Shown here piece after piece: positions 9,435 to 18,200 of a stretch of 28,653 bases of DNA. Made by a program: the position numbers and the translations under genes. This stretch comes from Paulinella micropora (taxonomy: Eukaryota > Cercozoa > Imbricatea > Euglyphida), in NCBI GenBank assembly GCA_009731375.1, contig BJOX01000120.1, forward strand, positions 927,129-955,781, written 5' to 3'. Positions within the stretch are counted from its first letter, which is position 1, and the number at the start of each line of letters is the position of its first letter. Under the pieces are notes generated by a model. The model was not told the origin of the DNA and did no database searches. It saw nothing but the letters and a program-made list of their open reading frames with translations.

Positions 9435-10321
9435 CGGCGTGGAGCCAAAAATCGGCGATCAGGGCACGCGGCAATGTCGGCACCATTGCGCCGACATTGC
9501 TGCGTCTGTCGAATTTGGCAGGGCTGCCTACCGATGGCGCCGGCACCGGTGTCGTTTCCGACTGGCCCTGCGAGGTCTGTAGATTGACCAGGCTGATGAA
9601 AGTAAAAGCAGGCAGCTGCGCGCACCTGCCAGGCAAGATTTTCAGCACCGCTGCGCAGCAAGCACCCCGCTACAAGCCAGAGCCAGAGCACAAAGTAGGC
9701 TGACAGAAACAGGCAGACGGTCATCGTGGCGCGCCAAGCGACCCCTAGCCGGTATTTGATGTCCAGCAGCCTGATCTGTTTACTGTCGGGGAGCTGCCCC
9801 GTGCGCAGTGCTGCTAAGAGTTGCAGCGCGCTCAGCCTCTTAGCGCTGTGCAGTAGTAGCCACCCACCGTACGTCTGGCTTAGCAACAGGAAAGCATGCA
9901 AGGGCGCCGAACTGCGCAGCGCCATTGCAAGTACTACAGAAGTCAGGCACATACACAGCCTGGCCCCACTGCGGCACGCAGAATTGCCGCGGGGCGGTCC
10001 GGCTGCAACCGCAAGGGTACTGTTTTAAGCAATCCCAACCAGCAGTGCCAACCCAGCGGGAACAAAGAAGCCACACACGGAACAGCAGCCGCAACGGCTG
10101 CCATCGTCACTGAAATGCAGGCGAAGATCGTGTGCGCTGTGCACCACCACAAAACCCTGCAGGATAGGCACGATTTTTGGCAGATAGGATCCGGCCTGAA
10201 GTACTAAAGGCAACGAGACAAGCCAGACCATGCCACAGACAAAGCTGGTAGCGGTAGCAACAAACAGCTGCGGCAAGGACGCTTCGTTAGACCACGGGCC
10301 ACAGACCTTGGCCCAAGGCAT
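9431..10321 (-). pseudogene. Multi-pass membrane protein gene with one in-frame TAA
   Basis: ATG at 10321 opens 98 codons to a TAA at 10025-10027. The identical frame is then open again through 9952 to a TAA at 9431-9433. Both halves are membrane-like: segments around LFVATATSFVCGMVWLVSLP, FFVPAGLALLVGIA, CLTSVVLAMAL / AFLLLSQTYGGWLLL and TMTVCLFLSAYFVLWLWLVA give four to six predicted spans. A Cys-rich loop (CGCCSVC) precedes the stop. The last 60 residues are polar and rich in Gln and Arg. The family is not recognised. A nonsense change in a single gene fits better than two genes, because frame, composition and topology continue across the stop. It could be an envelope or host membrane protein. 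Confidence 0.5.
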
Positions 10322-10934
10322 TGGGCGCGACAAGAGGTTTCTGCGCAAAAAAACGCCTGCAAACAGCGCTTTTTTTGTTTTGAAGACGGTGCCAAAGTCC
10401 CTCCCCCTTTGGCTCAGATATTAAATGGAGGAAGGGGGGGGGGGGAGAGAGAGAGTTTCAAAAACTAGTTTCACTAAGAAATATGTCCAAACAAACTTTA
10501 ATAATGACTGGCACCGAAAAAAAAAAACGATTGGCAAACCACTGACTCTTGCACCATAAGGCAATACAACAGCGCCATTTCAACCCCCCTCCCCCCCCCC
10601 CTCAAATTTCTGTTTGATCTGCTATTTCTTTTCTTTTCTCTTGTTGCCGTCCGATTTCCAACCTTTCTTGTACCACTTTCCCCCCCTTTCTCCCTCTCTC
10701 NNNNNNNNNNTCTCCCGCGCTAGCGTTTATTTATTTGGAGTCAAAATTTCTGCCAAGCAACGTTTGAATTTTTTTAAATGGTATTGTGACTTTTAAGCAG
10801 CAACAAAAAAAAGTGGAACTAACAAGGTCATTCCTGTCTTCTTTACTGCCCAAAGCAAAAAAAAGAAAATCTGCATCAGATTTTCTTTCCGTTGGGAGTA
10901 AGCTTCTTGGTTGTCTTTTCTTTTATTGTTTGCT
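10322..10934. other. Intergenic, homopolymer-rich, with gap
   Basis: No gene is seen. Contains ATATTAAATGG near 10416 (TATA-like for the membrane gene on the minus strand), a G12 run and (GA)n near 10435-10455, C-runs, T-runs and an N10 gap. Confidence 0.55.
10701..10710. other. Assembly gap (N10)
   Basis: Ten N inside a C/T-rich tract; size unknown. Confidence 0.99.
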
Positions 10935-11317
10935 TTACTGCTTGCTCAGCTCAACAATACACCTCATTTCCCCCGATTCGAAGGGTGCGAGGGGGTCGTC
11001 AATCATTCTGTCCACCGCATCCGGGATCGTTGCTATGTCTTCACCCTTCTCCAACCGCTCGTATACGTCCGTGTACGTTTCCAGGATTTCTTTTTTCATC
11101 TTCTCGAGCTCCGTCTGCAGTTCTGCCAAGGACGATGGACGCACGTTATCTAGCTCCAGAGTCATGAAGCACCACTTACGCAAAGAAACACATCTGATCT
11201 TCACGTCGTACTGCGTAAGCTTCGCTGCGCCAGCGGTTGGAGAGCTCGGCGGTGTACTGGTTCGTTCGTTTGGCGGATTCGGGCTTTCGGTAGTAACGGG
11301 ATCGGTCCGCGCAATAT
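10935..11317 (-). CDS. Downstream exon: acidic coiled-coil protein segment
   Basis: Open frame ending TAA at 10935-10937. It starts with a Pro/Ser/Thr-rich linker (TTESPNPPNERTSTPPSSP), then a predicted globular part, and a strong helical/coiled segment (SLAELQTELEKMKKEILETY) with an acidic tail. Directly upstream is a good 3' splice site (TTTGCAG, exon from 11317), so it is probably the second exon of the gene whose first exon carries the H3-tail-like sequence. The predicted junction is out of phase by one base: exon 1 ends in phase 2 with either donor, and this frame needs phase 1. A small indel or a different donor is therefore required. No known domain is recognised. Confidence 0.45.
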
Positions 11318-11402
11318 CTGCAAAGACACACGACAAATTTGCAGGATACTAGGCAATTTTTTTAAAAGCATACATTGCCTCTTTTTGTTTAGATTTCCTA
11401 CC
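11318..11402 (-). other. Probable short intron
   Basis: Minus-strand donor GTAGGA (from 11401) or GTGGTA (from 11404); acceptor TTTGCAG ending at 11318; length about 84-87 nt, AT-rich relative to its exons. An in-frame TAG lies at the donor, as expected if translation of unspliced RNA stops there. Confidence 0.5.
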
Positions 11403-11625
11403 ACTTGTGTTGTTTCAGAAAGAGAGAGAATGTATGAGTAGCAGACGGTCTTGGACCTTTCGGGTTCGCCAGAGCAGAGATCGCCTTGTTCTTTTCAACG
11501 GCAGTACGCTTCTTGGCCTCTACGGCCCCCACCGGTAGGTTCAGGTTTTGCTTAGGCAGTAGACTCTTTCTAGGCGCTTTTCCTCCAGTTGATCTCCTAG
11601 CCGTGTTCTTGAATCTCAGCGACAT
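11398..11625 (-). CDS. Histone H3 tail-like protein (first exon)
   Basis: 75-residue reading frame from ATG at 11625. Residues 8-20 read TARRSTGGKAPRK, against H3 positions 6-18 TARKSTGGKAPRK: 12 of 13 identical. The only change is Arg in place of Lys9; Ser10, Thr11, Lys14, Arg17 and Lys18 are kept. The next residues (SLLPKQNLNLPVG) leave the H3 sequence, and no histone fold follows in this or the next exon, so it is not a histone gene. Known: this H3 segment is read and modified by acetyltransferases, bromodomains and Aurora-type kinases. Inference: the protein mimics the H3 tail, although Arg at position 9 would not accept Lys9 methylation. It probably splices to the coiled-coil exon at 11317. 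It sits between a membrane-protein gene and the ATPase gene. Confidence 0.6.
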   Translation of the reverse strand: MSLRFKNTARRSTGGKAPRKSLLPKQNLNLPVGAVEAKKRTAVEKNKAISALANPKGPRPSATHTFSLFLKQHKW

Positions 11626-11835
11626 CTCTGCGCAAAACCAAGGAATTCAAAAAAAGGCACAAAGAAAAAAAGAAGAACACAACAAGATAGGTAGCTGAAT
11701 AGATGAAACTACAGGGGGAGGTGGATAAAAACACACGTTTACAAAGGAAAACATGGACACACACAGCCGACTGCGACAAGGAGAGGGTGAGGAATTTGGG
11801 AATAAGAAGAACGAGAAGGAACAGAACATATGCAC
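11626..11835. other. Upstream spacer of the H3-tail-like gene
   Basis: A/G-rich on the plus strand, with A-runs immediately before the minus-strand ATG. Contains GGATAAAAACAC near 11724. No gene is seen. Confidence 0.4.
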
Positions 11836-12060
11836 ACACATTCACACGTATTCGCACACACACACACACAAATTCACACACACACAAATTCACACACACG
11901 CAATGCACACAATTCGAACACACACACACACACACACAAATTCACACACACACAATGCACACAATTCGAACACAGACACACAAAGTCACACACACAATGC
12001 ACACAATTCGAACACACGCACACACACACACACACACTCACACACACACATACACATGCA
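11836..12060. repeat. CA-rich microsatellite (left palindrome arm)
   Basis: Interrupted (CA)n with repeated higher-order blocks containing AATGCACACAATTCGAACAC (three copies near 11900, 11953 and 11996). It faces the TG-rich tract at 12590-13190 across the MITE-like element. Confidence 0.9.
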
Positions 12061-12086
12061 CAAAATCACAAACGTCGTTGAGACAT

Positions 12087-12585
12087 ACACAGGTTGTATC
12101 TTTGCAAAACGATGCACAAACAATTTGTGAGTGATCCAACAAGGGGAGTGCAAGGCGGCCCCCCTCTCCCTTCGATTCTGTTACACAACCCATTGGGTTT
12201 GCCCAATGATGCCAACATTGGGTTTGCCCAATGGGATTTTCGGCATCTTAGTGCAAGGCGGCCCCCCTCTCCCTTCGATTCTGTACGCAACCCATATGGT
12301 TTGCCCAAGGATGCCAACATTGGGTTTGCCCAATGGCGCCAACATTGGGTTTGCCCAATGATGCCAACATTGGGTTTGCCCAATGGTGCCAACATTGGGT
12401 TTGCCCAATGGTGCCAACATTGGGTTTGCCCAATGGTGCCAACATTGGCTTTGCCCAATGGGCTTCGGCATTTTTGGCTAACATCGAGCTCAATGATGTC
12501 GGCCAACCTCTCGGCAGGGTTGGCCCCCTTGTTGGATCACTCACAAATCGCGGAACACCCTTTTGCAAAGGTACACCCTGTGTGT
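12087..12585. mobile_element. MITE-like element with inverted termini
   Basis: Near-perfect inverted termini: ATTTGTGAGTGATCCAACAA at 12123-12142 and its complement at 12529-12548, with further imperfect pairing outward to 12087 and 12585 (ACACAGG...TTTGCAAAA on both sides). The core is about 425 bp, has no transposase, and contains two copies of a block with GGCGGCCCCCCTCTCCCTTC (12153 and 12256) plus the 25-bp array. Size, termini and lack of coding sequence fit a non-autonomous DNA element. A target-site duplication cannot be read because both flanks are microsatellite. Alternatively it is simply the centre of a large palindrome. Confidence 0.55.
12316..12465. repeat. 25-bp tandem repeat carrying a dyad
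   Basis: Six units exactly 25 bp apart (starting 12316, 12341, 12366, 12391, 12416, 12441), each containing CATTGGGTTTGCCCAATG, a 7-bp inverted repeat with a 4-nt spacer. Two more copies of the dyad lie at 12190 and 12214. Substitutions are confined mostly to the linker. Confidence 0.92.
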
Positions 12586-12589
12586 CAAT

Positions 12590-12968
12590 GCATATGTATG
12601 TGTGTGATTTGTGTGTGTATGAGCTTACGTGTGTATGTGTGTGTGTATGTGTGTGTGTGCGTTTATGTGTGTGTGTGTTTGCGATTGTGTGTGTGTGTGT
12701 GTTTGCGATTGTGTGTGTGTGTTTGCGATTGTGTGTGTGTGTGTGTTTGCGTGTGTGTGAGTGCGCTTGCGTGTGTGTGTTTGCGTTTATGTGTGTGTGT
12801 GTTTGCGTGCGTGTGATTGCGCTTGCGTCGTGTGTGTGTGTTTGCGTTTATGTTTCTGTGTGTTTGTGTTTGTGTGTGTTTGCGTGTGTGTGTGTGTGTT
12901 TGCGTGTATGTGTGCGCTTATGTTTGCGTGTGTGTGTTTGCGTTTATGTGTGTGTGTGCGCTTGCGAT

Positions 12969-13000
<32 letters not shown>

Positions 13001-13190
13001 TGCGTTTATGTGTGTGTTTGTGTGTGTGTGTGTGTTTGCGATTGTATGTGTGTGTGTGTTTGCGATTGTGTGTGTGTGAGTGCGTGTGTGTGCGCTTATG
13101 TTTGTGTGTGTGTGTGTTTGCGTTTATGTGCGCTTGCGATTGTGTAAGTGTGTTTGTGTGTGTGTGAGCTTGCGATTGTGTGTGTATAGT
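12590..13190. repeat. TG-rich microsatellite (right palindrome arm)
   Basis: About 600 bp of (TG)n interspersed with TTTGCG and TTATG variants. It is complementary to the CA-rich arm at 11836-12060 and runs into the 3' end of the minus-strand ATPase ORF. Confidence 0.92.
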
Positions 13191-13831
13191 TTCTGTTGAT
13201 GGTGGCGGTGGGTTGTAGTGCATTGTGGGTGAATTTTGTTTTTTTGCTTTTGTTGGCAATTGTCGGTATGATGTCGTTTTTGCACAAACATATCGTCCGT
13301 GATGCCTGCATCCTTTCTTTGTCTTTTTTGGCCTACCATCAATTGCTTCTTTAGCATATGTCTTTCTGTAGTCCAATGGCGTTGCTGCTTGAGATTTTCA
13401 ACGTAGTTCTGCAGGATGTCCATCCTGAACCCTTCGTAGATCTTGCAATGCTGCTCGCTCGCAAAATGAAAAGAAAAGCTATTCTTGAAGCGTGTTCAAA
13501 CCATAATTACGCCGTACTGAAACGGGTCCTTCTTGCGCGCGCACAGGCTGTACAGGAGCCATTTCAGGAAATGGGTCTTGCCTCGTTCCGATTTTCCAAC
13601 TAAAACGAACAGCTGCCCCGCTCCCTTTTCGCGCGGGTAGAAGACTTCGATGTTCCGTTTGAACTCGGTCGGCTGCAGCTGCTCTGCCGGCTGCTGCTCC
13701 TTCTTCTTCTTCTTGCCCTTGTCTTTCTGCTTGTCGACATAGTCAAGTATCTTCTCCTCGATTGTCTTCTCGCCGAGCTGCTGTTCCGGCTCCGGCAGCC
13801 GTTCGACCGGGCCTTCCGGCTGCTGCTGCAT
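13124..13831 (-). pseudogene. P-loop ATPase resembling virus packaging ATPases, with in-frame TGA
   Basis: ATG at 13831. A Gln/Lys-rich N-terminus is followed by FVLVGKSERGKTHFLKWLL, a Walker A (GxxxxGKT, residues about 79-86) preceded by a hydrophobic beta strand. A TGA at 13496-13498 (codon 112) interrupts the frame. The same frame stays open beyond it with TRFKNSFSF and KIYEGFRMDILQNYVENLK, resembling the segment after Walker A in A32-like FtsK/HerA-superfamily packaging ATPases of NCLDVs, Polintons and virophages. A weak Walker B candidate (AGITDDMF) lies near 13290. The last part decays into the TG microsatellite and is probably lost. It is 40 bp from, and divergent to, the small lysine-rich gene. 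The ATPase call is reasonable; the viral family is inference from motif context. Confidence 0.5.
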
Positions 13832-13871
13832 CATTTTTTTAAAACTTCTCTCCGAATATTGAAAAAAAGGT

Positions 13872-14009
13872 ATGCCACTGGTCTTGAGTGACAGGACGCG
13901 CTTGCTAGTCGACCAAGCCGAACCGGCGAAGGCCGTGGTAAAGGCAGCGCTCAACAAGGCCAAGAAGAAGCCGGCCAAGAAGAAACCCGTTGTCAGTAAG
14001 AAGAAGTAG
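13872..14009 (+). CDS. 45-residue lysine-rich protein, H1-tail-like
   Basis: ATG at 13872 to TAG at 14007-14009. The N-terminal half is mixed (MPLVLSDRTRLLVDQAEPAK); the C-terminal half is Lys/Ala/Pro-rich (KAKKKPAKKKPVVSKKK), like histone H1 C-terminal tails and small viral DNA-condensing proteins. The ORF is intact. It is 40 bp from the divergent ATPase start and 54 bp before the next ORF on the same strand, with an 8-T run just after its stop. DNA binding is inferred from charge only. Confidence 0.45.
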   Translation: MPLVLSDRTRLLVDQAEPAKAVVKAALNKAKKKPAKKKPVVSKKK

Positions 14010-14063
14010 CAGGTTTTTTTTATTTTCACCGCCAGACAGTTTGATAAAAAAATTCGACCCAAA

Positions 14064-15209
14064 ATGAAGCCCTGGCGCAAGAGGCATGCCGGCCGCGCTT
14101 TTACCAGCGATGCGCCTGTTTCCTTCAAGAAGCAGCGCACTGGCTTTGTGGGCGGCGGGTCGGCCGAGATGGCGGCCAAGACCAGGCAAATCATGAAATA
14201 TGCCAACCCGCAGCTCTCGGTCGTGCTAGATGCGGTCGCGCCAGCAACCGTGCCTGCTGCCACTGCCGCAGCTGCCACTGACGCGAAGGCCACGCATGCC
14301 GCGCCGGTGCTACAGTCGTTTGACAGCAGCGCGGCTGTCATAGTGCACGAGAAGAACTCGGCGACCGGTACAGCTCCGCCGCCGTCGGCGACTGGTACAG
14401 GCCCGTCGATCCCCACAGCTCCGCCGCTACCGGCGGCCGGTACAGGCACGTCGATCCCCACAGCTCCAGCCGCTGCCGCTGCCGACGCGAAGGGCCCTCC
14501 CCCCGCGCCGCCACTACCCGCAGAACTCAGTACGCCGTCGTCATCAGCTGCCGCTGCTGCACCTACCGACGACGTATCGCAGCTAGGCTCTGCTGACTCG
14601 ACCGGTAGTCTGCTCCAGCGTGTATCCGCGATGACGGGCGTACCCCTAGCCGAATTGAAGGCGAACGCGGCAATGTCTAAGCTGACCAAGAAGCACGACG
14701 AGCTGCGACAAGAGCGCGACGCAGGGAGCATAACGAGCGATGAGTACTTCAAACGGTTAAGGACTGCCTACAACAAGTTCAAGCAAGAGACTGCCACTGC
14801 GGCCTCGGACTCGAAGGCAGCTCTGTTAGATGCAATCCTGGCGGGCCCGAAGCTCAAGAAAGTCGATGACAGCAAGAAGAATGCCGCTACCCCGTCCGAC
14901 CCGCAGGGGGCCTTAATAGCGGCAGTGAAGGGCGACAAGAAGCTTAACAAGAGCATTGTCACCAAAGAAGAGCAAGAAGAGGTCTATGACTTGATTCACG
15001 AGTACACGACAGACACGGACGGGAAAAGGCTCGGAGCGCGGATGCACGGGGCGGCATTGGCAGGTAAACCAAAGCCGTTGCCATACAAGGATCAGATCGC
15101 TGCCAAGCTAGCCGAACTTGAGGCAAAATTGACAGTAGCCAAAGGCAACAAGGCCTCTGTCAGAGATTACAAACAATTGATCAAGTTGCTCGAAAAACAC
15201 AAAAAGTAA
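14064..15209 (+). CDS. 381-residue protein with YANP motif
   Basis: Intact ORF, ATG at 14064 to TAA at 15207. In order: basic N-terminus (MKPWRKRHAGR), a Gly-rich GFVGGGS at residues 27-33, the motif KTRQIMKYANPQL at 39-51, an Ala/Pro/Thr-rich low-complexity region with repeats of ATGTG-SIPTAPP (about 90-165), then a helical charged region (residues about 190-300) and a basic C-terminal helix ending LEKHKK. The family is not recognised. The motif is shared with the N-terminus of the next ORF, 34 bp downstream (KARGLMHYANPGL). Two readings: ORF1 of a two-ORF LINE (intact, adjacent to an EN-RT ORF, and a truncated near-identical copy exists at 27846), or a viral structural/core-like gene (basic, dense context). 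A preceding TTGATAAAAAA (14040) may be a promoter element. Confidence 0.7.
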   Translation: MKPWRKRHAGRAFTSDAPVSFKKQRTGFVGGGSAEMAAKTRQIMKYANPQLSVVLDAVAPATVPAATAAAATDAKATHAAPVLQSFDSSAAVIVHEKNSATGTAPPPSATGTGPSIPTAPPLPAAGTGTSIPTAPAAAAADAKGPPPAPPLPAELSTPSSSAAAAAPTDDVSQLGSADSTGSLLQRVSAMTGVPLAELKANAAMSKLTKKHDELRQERDAGSITSDEYFKRLRTAYNKFKQETATAASDSKAALLDAILAGPKLKKVDDSKKNAATPSDPQGALIAAVKGDKKLNKSIVTKEEQEEVYDLIHEYTTDTDGKRLGARMHGAALAGKPKPLPYKDQIAAKLAELEAKLTVAKGNKASVRDYKQLIKLLEKHKK

Positions 15210-15243
15210 AAATTTTTTCTCGGCCTGTCTCAAGAAAAGAGAC

Positions 15244-18200
15244 ATGTTTACGCCGGGTTGTCCATGGATCAGCACCCGGCCGGTATTAGCAGACAGTTCT
15301 CGGAAGAGGCCGGCCTGGCTGGACGAATCGCCCATGCCGAAGCGGCTCAAGCGGCCGAAAAACCAGGGCCCCGTGGCCGTCTCTGCCAAGGCCCGCGGCC
15401 TCATGCACTACGCAAATCCTGGCCTCGGCGCGGCCATGCAGCTGCTGGAGCCAGTGGAGGCAGCGCCGGCAGTGATTGAAAAGGAGAAGATGCCAAAGGC
15501 AGTAGAACAGAAGAAGAAAGAGGAGGAACCGAAGGCTGCAGAGGGAAGCACGGGAGCAAAGGAGAAAGAGGAAGGGCCGAAGGCTGCAGAGGGAAGCACG
15601 GAAGCAAATGAGAAAGAGGATGGCTTCAAGCTACTCGTCGCGAGTCACAACTGGCAGGGTAAAACGGGATACGACAACGTAGGCACGGCGGAATGGGCAT
15701 CATTCTACAAGCACGAGGGCTGGCTAGTCATCGGGGCTCAGGAGCACCGCATGGGCAAGAAGCAACTTTCCAAATGCAGCCTGGATGGATTCCGGATTTT
15801 TGGAAAACCTGCGGAGGTCAGCGAGAAAAATCGCTGCAAGGGTGGGGTTCTATTCGCGGTGGCTAACTTCCTTGGTCCGTATTGCAACCTGGTGTCAGCC
15901 CCCGTCGACCACCGGCAGCAAGTGTGGCTGCGTATCGCCTCGGGTGTTACCGGCGCTCAGGATATCTATGTGGGCAACGGCTACTTTCCCCAGGAAACGC
16001 AGGAAGAAGAGTCGTCAGAGGCGTATGCGGCCTGGCAGGCAGCTATAGCTTTTTTTGGAGCCAAAGGTCTTGTGGTCACGGTGGCGGATGCCAACGCGAA
16101 GCTCGGGCCGGCATGCAGCCGAAAAGAGGAGGGCATCGTCGGTCAGCACGGGGAGGTCGATGATAAGGGAGCACCGGTACGTTCGGAGAACGGCAAGAGA
16201 CTCGCGGCTGTCCTCGTCGCTACGGGCCTGCGAAATCTGAGCGGCTTCTCGTGCCCAGTGGAAGGGTCCTACTGGTGGTCCCGGCGTGAGCAGCGCGGCA
16301 TGGGCACAGGCAAGCACCTCCTCGATTACATCTGCGCGTCGCCTGGCTTGGCATCTGGAGCAAAGTTCGGAGTATGCGAAGATGATCTTGATACGGACCA
16401 CAAGGCAGTATGGGCCGAACTGACGTGGAGCGGCCAGCGCCGGCCAAAGCGGGCTGCGAAACCTTACAGGTCCTTTCGTGTTGATAAGCTTATTGGTGCT
16501 GGTGTCTCGGGTAATGATCACGCTGCGAAGCAAGCGCTGGATTATCTACGCGACAAGTTCGATGACGTATTCCAGCATTGCCTACAGAAGCTTGGAGTGC
16601 ATCAGCTGCCTGAGCTTGACCTATCGGGTGGTGCCGACAGCCAACGGGTGGTAGATGACGTCACCGAGCGAGTGGCGCAGTCCTTCCGAATGGCGGCGCA
16701 CCGGGTCCTTGGCTCCAGATGTATACGACCCCGTTTCACCAACAATTGGTTCGACGGGGAGCTAAAGGAGCTCATTCAGCAGCGCCGGGAGGCCTACGCA
16801 GCATACAGGAGGGATGAATCGAATGCGGAAGCCCGTCTGAATTGGCTACGGCTCCGCAAGCAAATTCGGAAGGCAACTCGGGCCAAGAAGTCCGCCTCCT
16901 TCAAGCAAGTGCAGGAAGAAGCGGTCAAATGTCAACGCGAGCAATCCTCAAAGCGCTTTTGGCTACTCGCGAAGCGGCTTGGCGGGGCACGCAGAACGAA
17001 GGTCTCCGCGCCGGTGCAAAGGGAGGATGGCTCACTGGCGTGTACGCTGCCGGAAAAGGTCGCTCGGTGGGAGGAATTTCGGAAAAATTCGGTGAAGCCA
17101 CGGGAAAATCCGGCAAGTGCGGCTGTTGTGGTGGAGTGCTGTGCAGAAGCAGGCTCGCTGGAGTGGGAGGAAGCCGAAGCTAAGCGGCAGTTCCACTGGA
17201 ACGATCGCTTCAGAGATGAGGTGGCCCGGGCTATGAAGGAGCACGAAGTAGGTGAAGACACTTGCGAAGAGCTGGACAAGCCGTTCACGCAAGAGGAGGT
17301 CCTTGCAAGGCAACGTGCCCTGAATAACCACAAAGCTTGTGGCGAGGACAAAGTGAAGAACGAGATGCTCAAGTATGGCGGCGCCTACATCAATGGCTAC
17401 TTAACGCAGTACTTCAACTGGATTCGAGAAGCCGAGAGGACTCCAAAAGCTTGGGGCAAGGGAATCATCGTCAATATCCCCAAGGGTGGGGATCCTACGG
17501 ATCCTGACAACTGGAGGGATATCTCGATTATTAGTTGCCTTGGTAAGCTGTATCTGTCCTTATTAGCTACTCGTCTAACGCTCTTCGTGGATGGCCCGGA
17601 TAAGCTACGTCCAGAGCAGGGAGGCTTCCGCCCGGGGCGTCGCACTACGGATCAGGTCTTTACCCTTTGGCAGAGGTTGAAGGGGCGTCAGCAGCAGAAG
17701 CGGGAGTCGTATGTCCTGTTCGTCGATCTACGCAAGGCTTTCCCGTCTGTTTGGAGAGATGGCCTATTTGAGAGGCTCTGGAAGCTGGGTGTAAGGGGCA
17801 AGTTCTGGCGCACGCTACGCAGGTGCTACGAGCAGACTTCGTCGCAAGTGCTAGTTGATGGAGCACTCACCCCCGAAGTACTGGAGGGTGTAGGCGTCCA
17901 ACAGGGGTCCCCTCTCTCTCCCACACTCTTCAACGTCTTTATGGATGAGCTGTGTGATCGGCTGGCGAGTGCCCTCAAGATCACGGATGTGAAGCGGCTG
18001 AACGACATCAAGGCACTTCTATACGCGGACGACGTGGCCCTCATCGCTCACAGTCGCACCGAGCTCCAGAAGATGGTCAATGTTGTGGCCAAGTTCGCGG
18101 AAGATTACCGGCTGGAAGTCAACTTGAAGCCCGGCAAGACGGAAATCATGCCCATTTACACGTCGAGCAAGGCGAAACGACCAAGTATCAGGGAGCGAGG

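Noticed and set aside
12316-12465. CRISPR-like array from palindromic repeats
   Set aside because: The linker between dyads is nearly constant, so there are no spacers; eukaryotic context.
12181-13147. Several frames through the 25-bp repeat and the CA/TG tracts
   Set aside because: Pure repeat translation (for example CVCVCV, HTHTHT) without any unique protein sequence.
36-13831. Alternative genetic code (stop codons read as sense)
   Set aside because: All three stops occur as internal breaks, and TAA and TAG also end the intact ORFs (15209, 14009, 19806); decay or read error explains the pattern better.
13832-14752. Long minus-strand frame upstream of the ATPase start
   Set aside because: It is the antisense of the intact 381-residue gene; Ala/Ser/Gly-rich composition mirrors the sense low-complexity region. 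Only the part from 13831 downward looks like protein.
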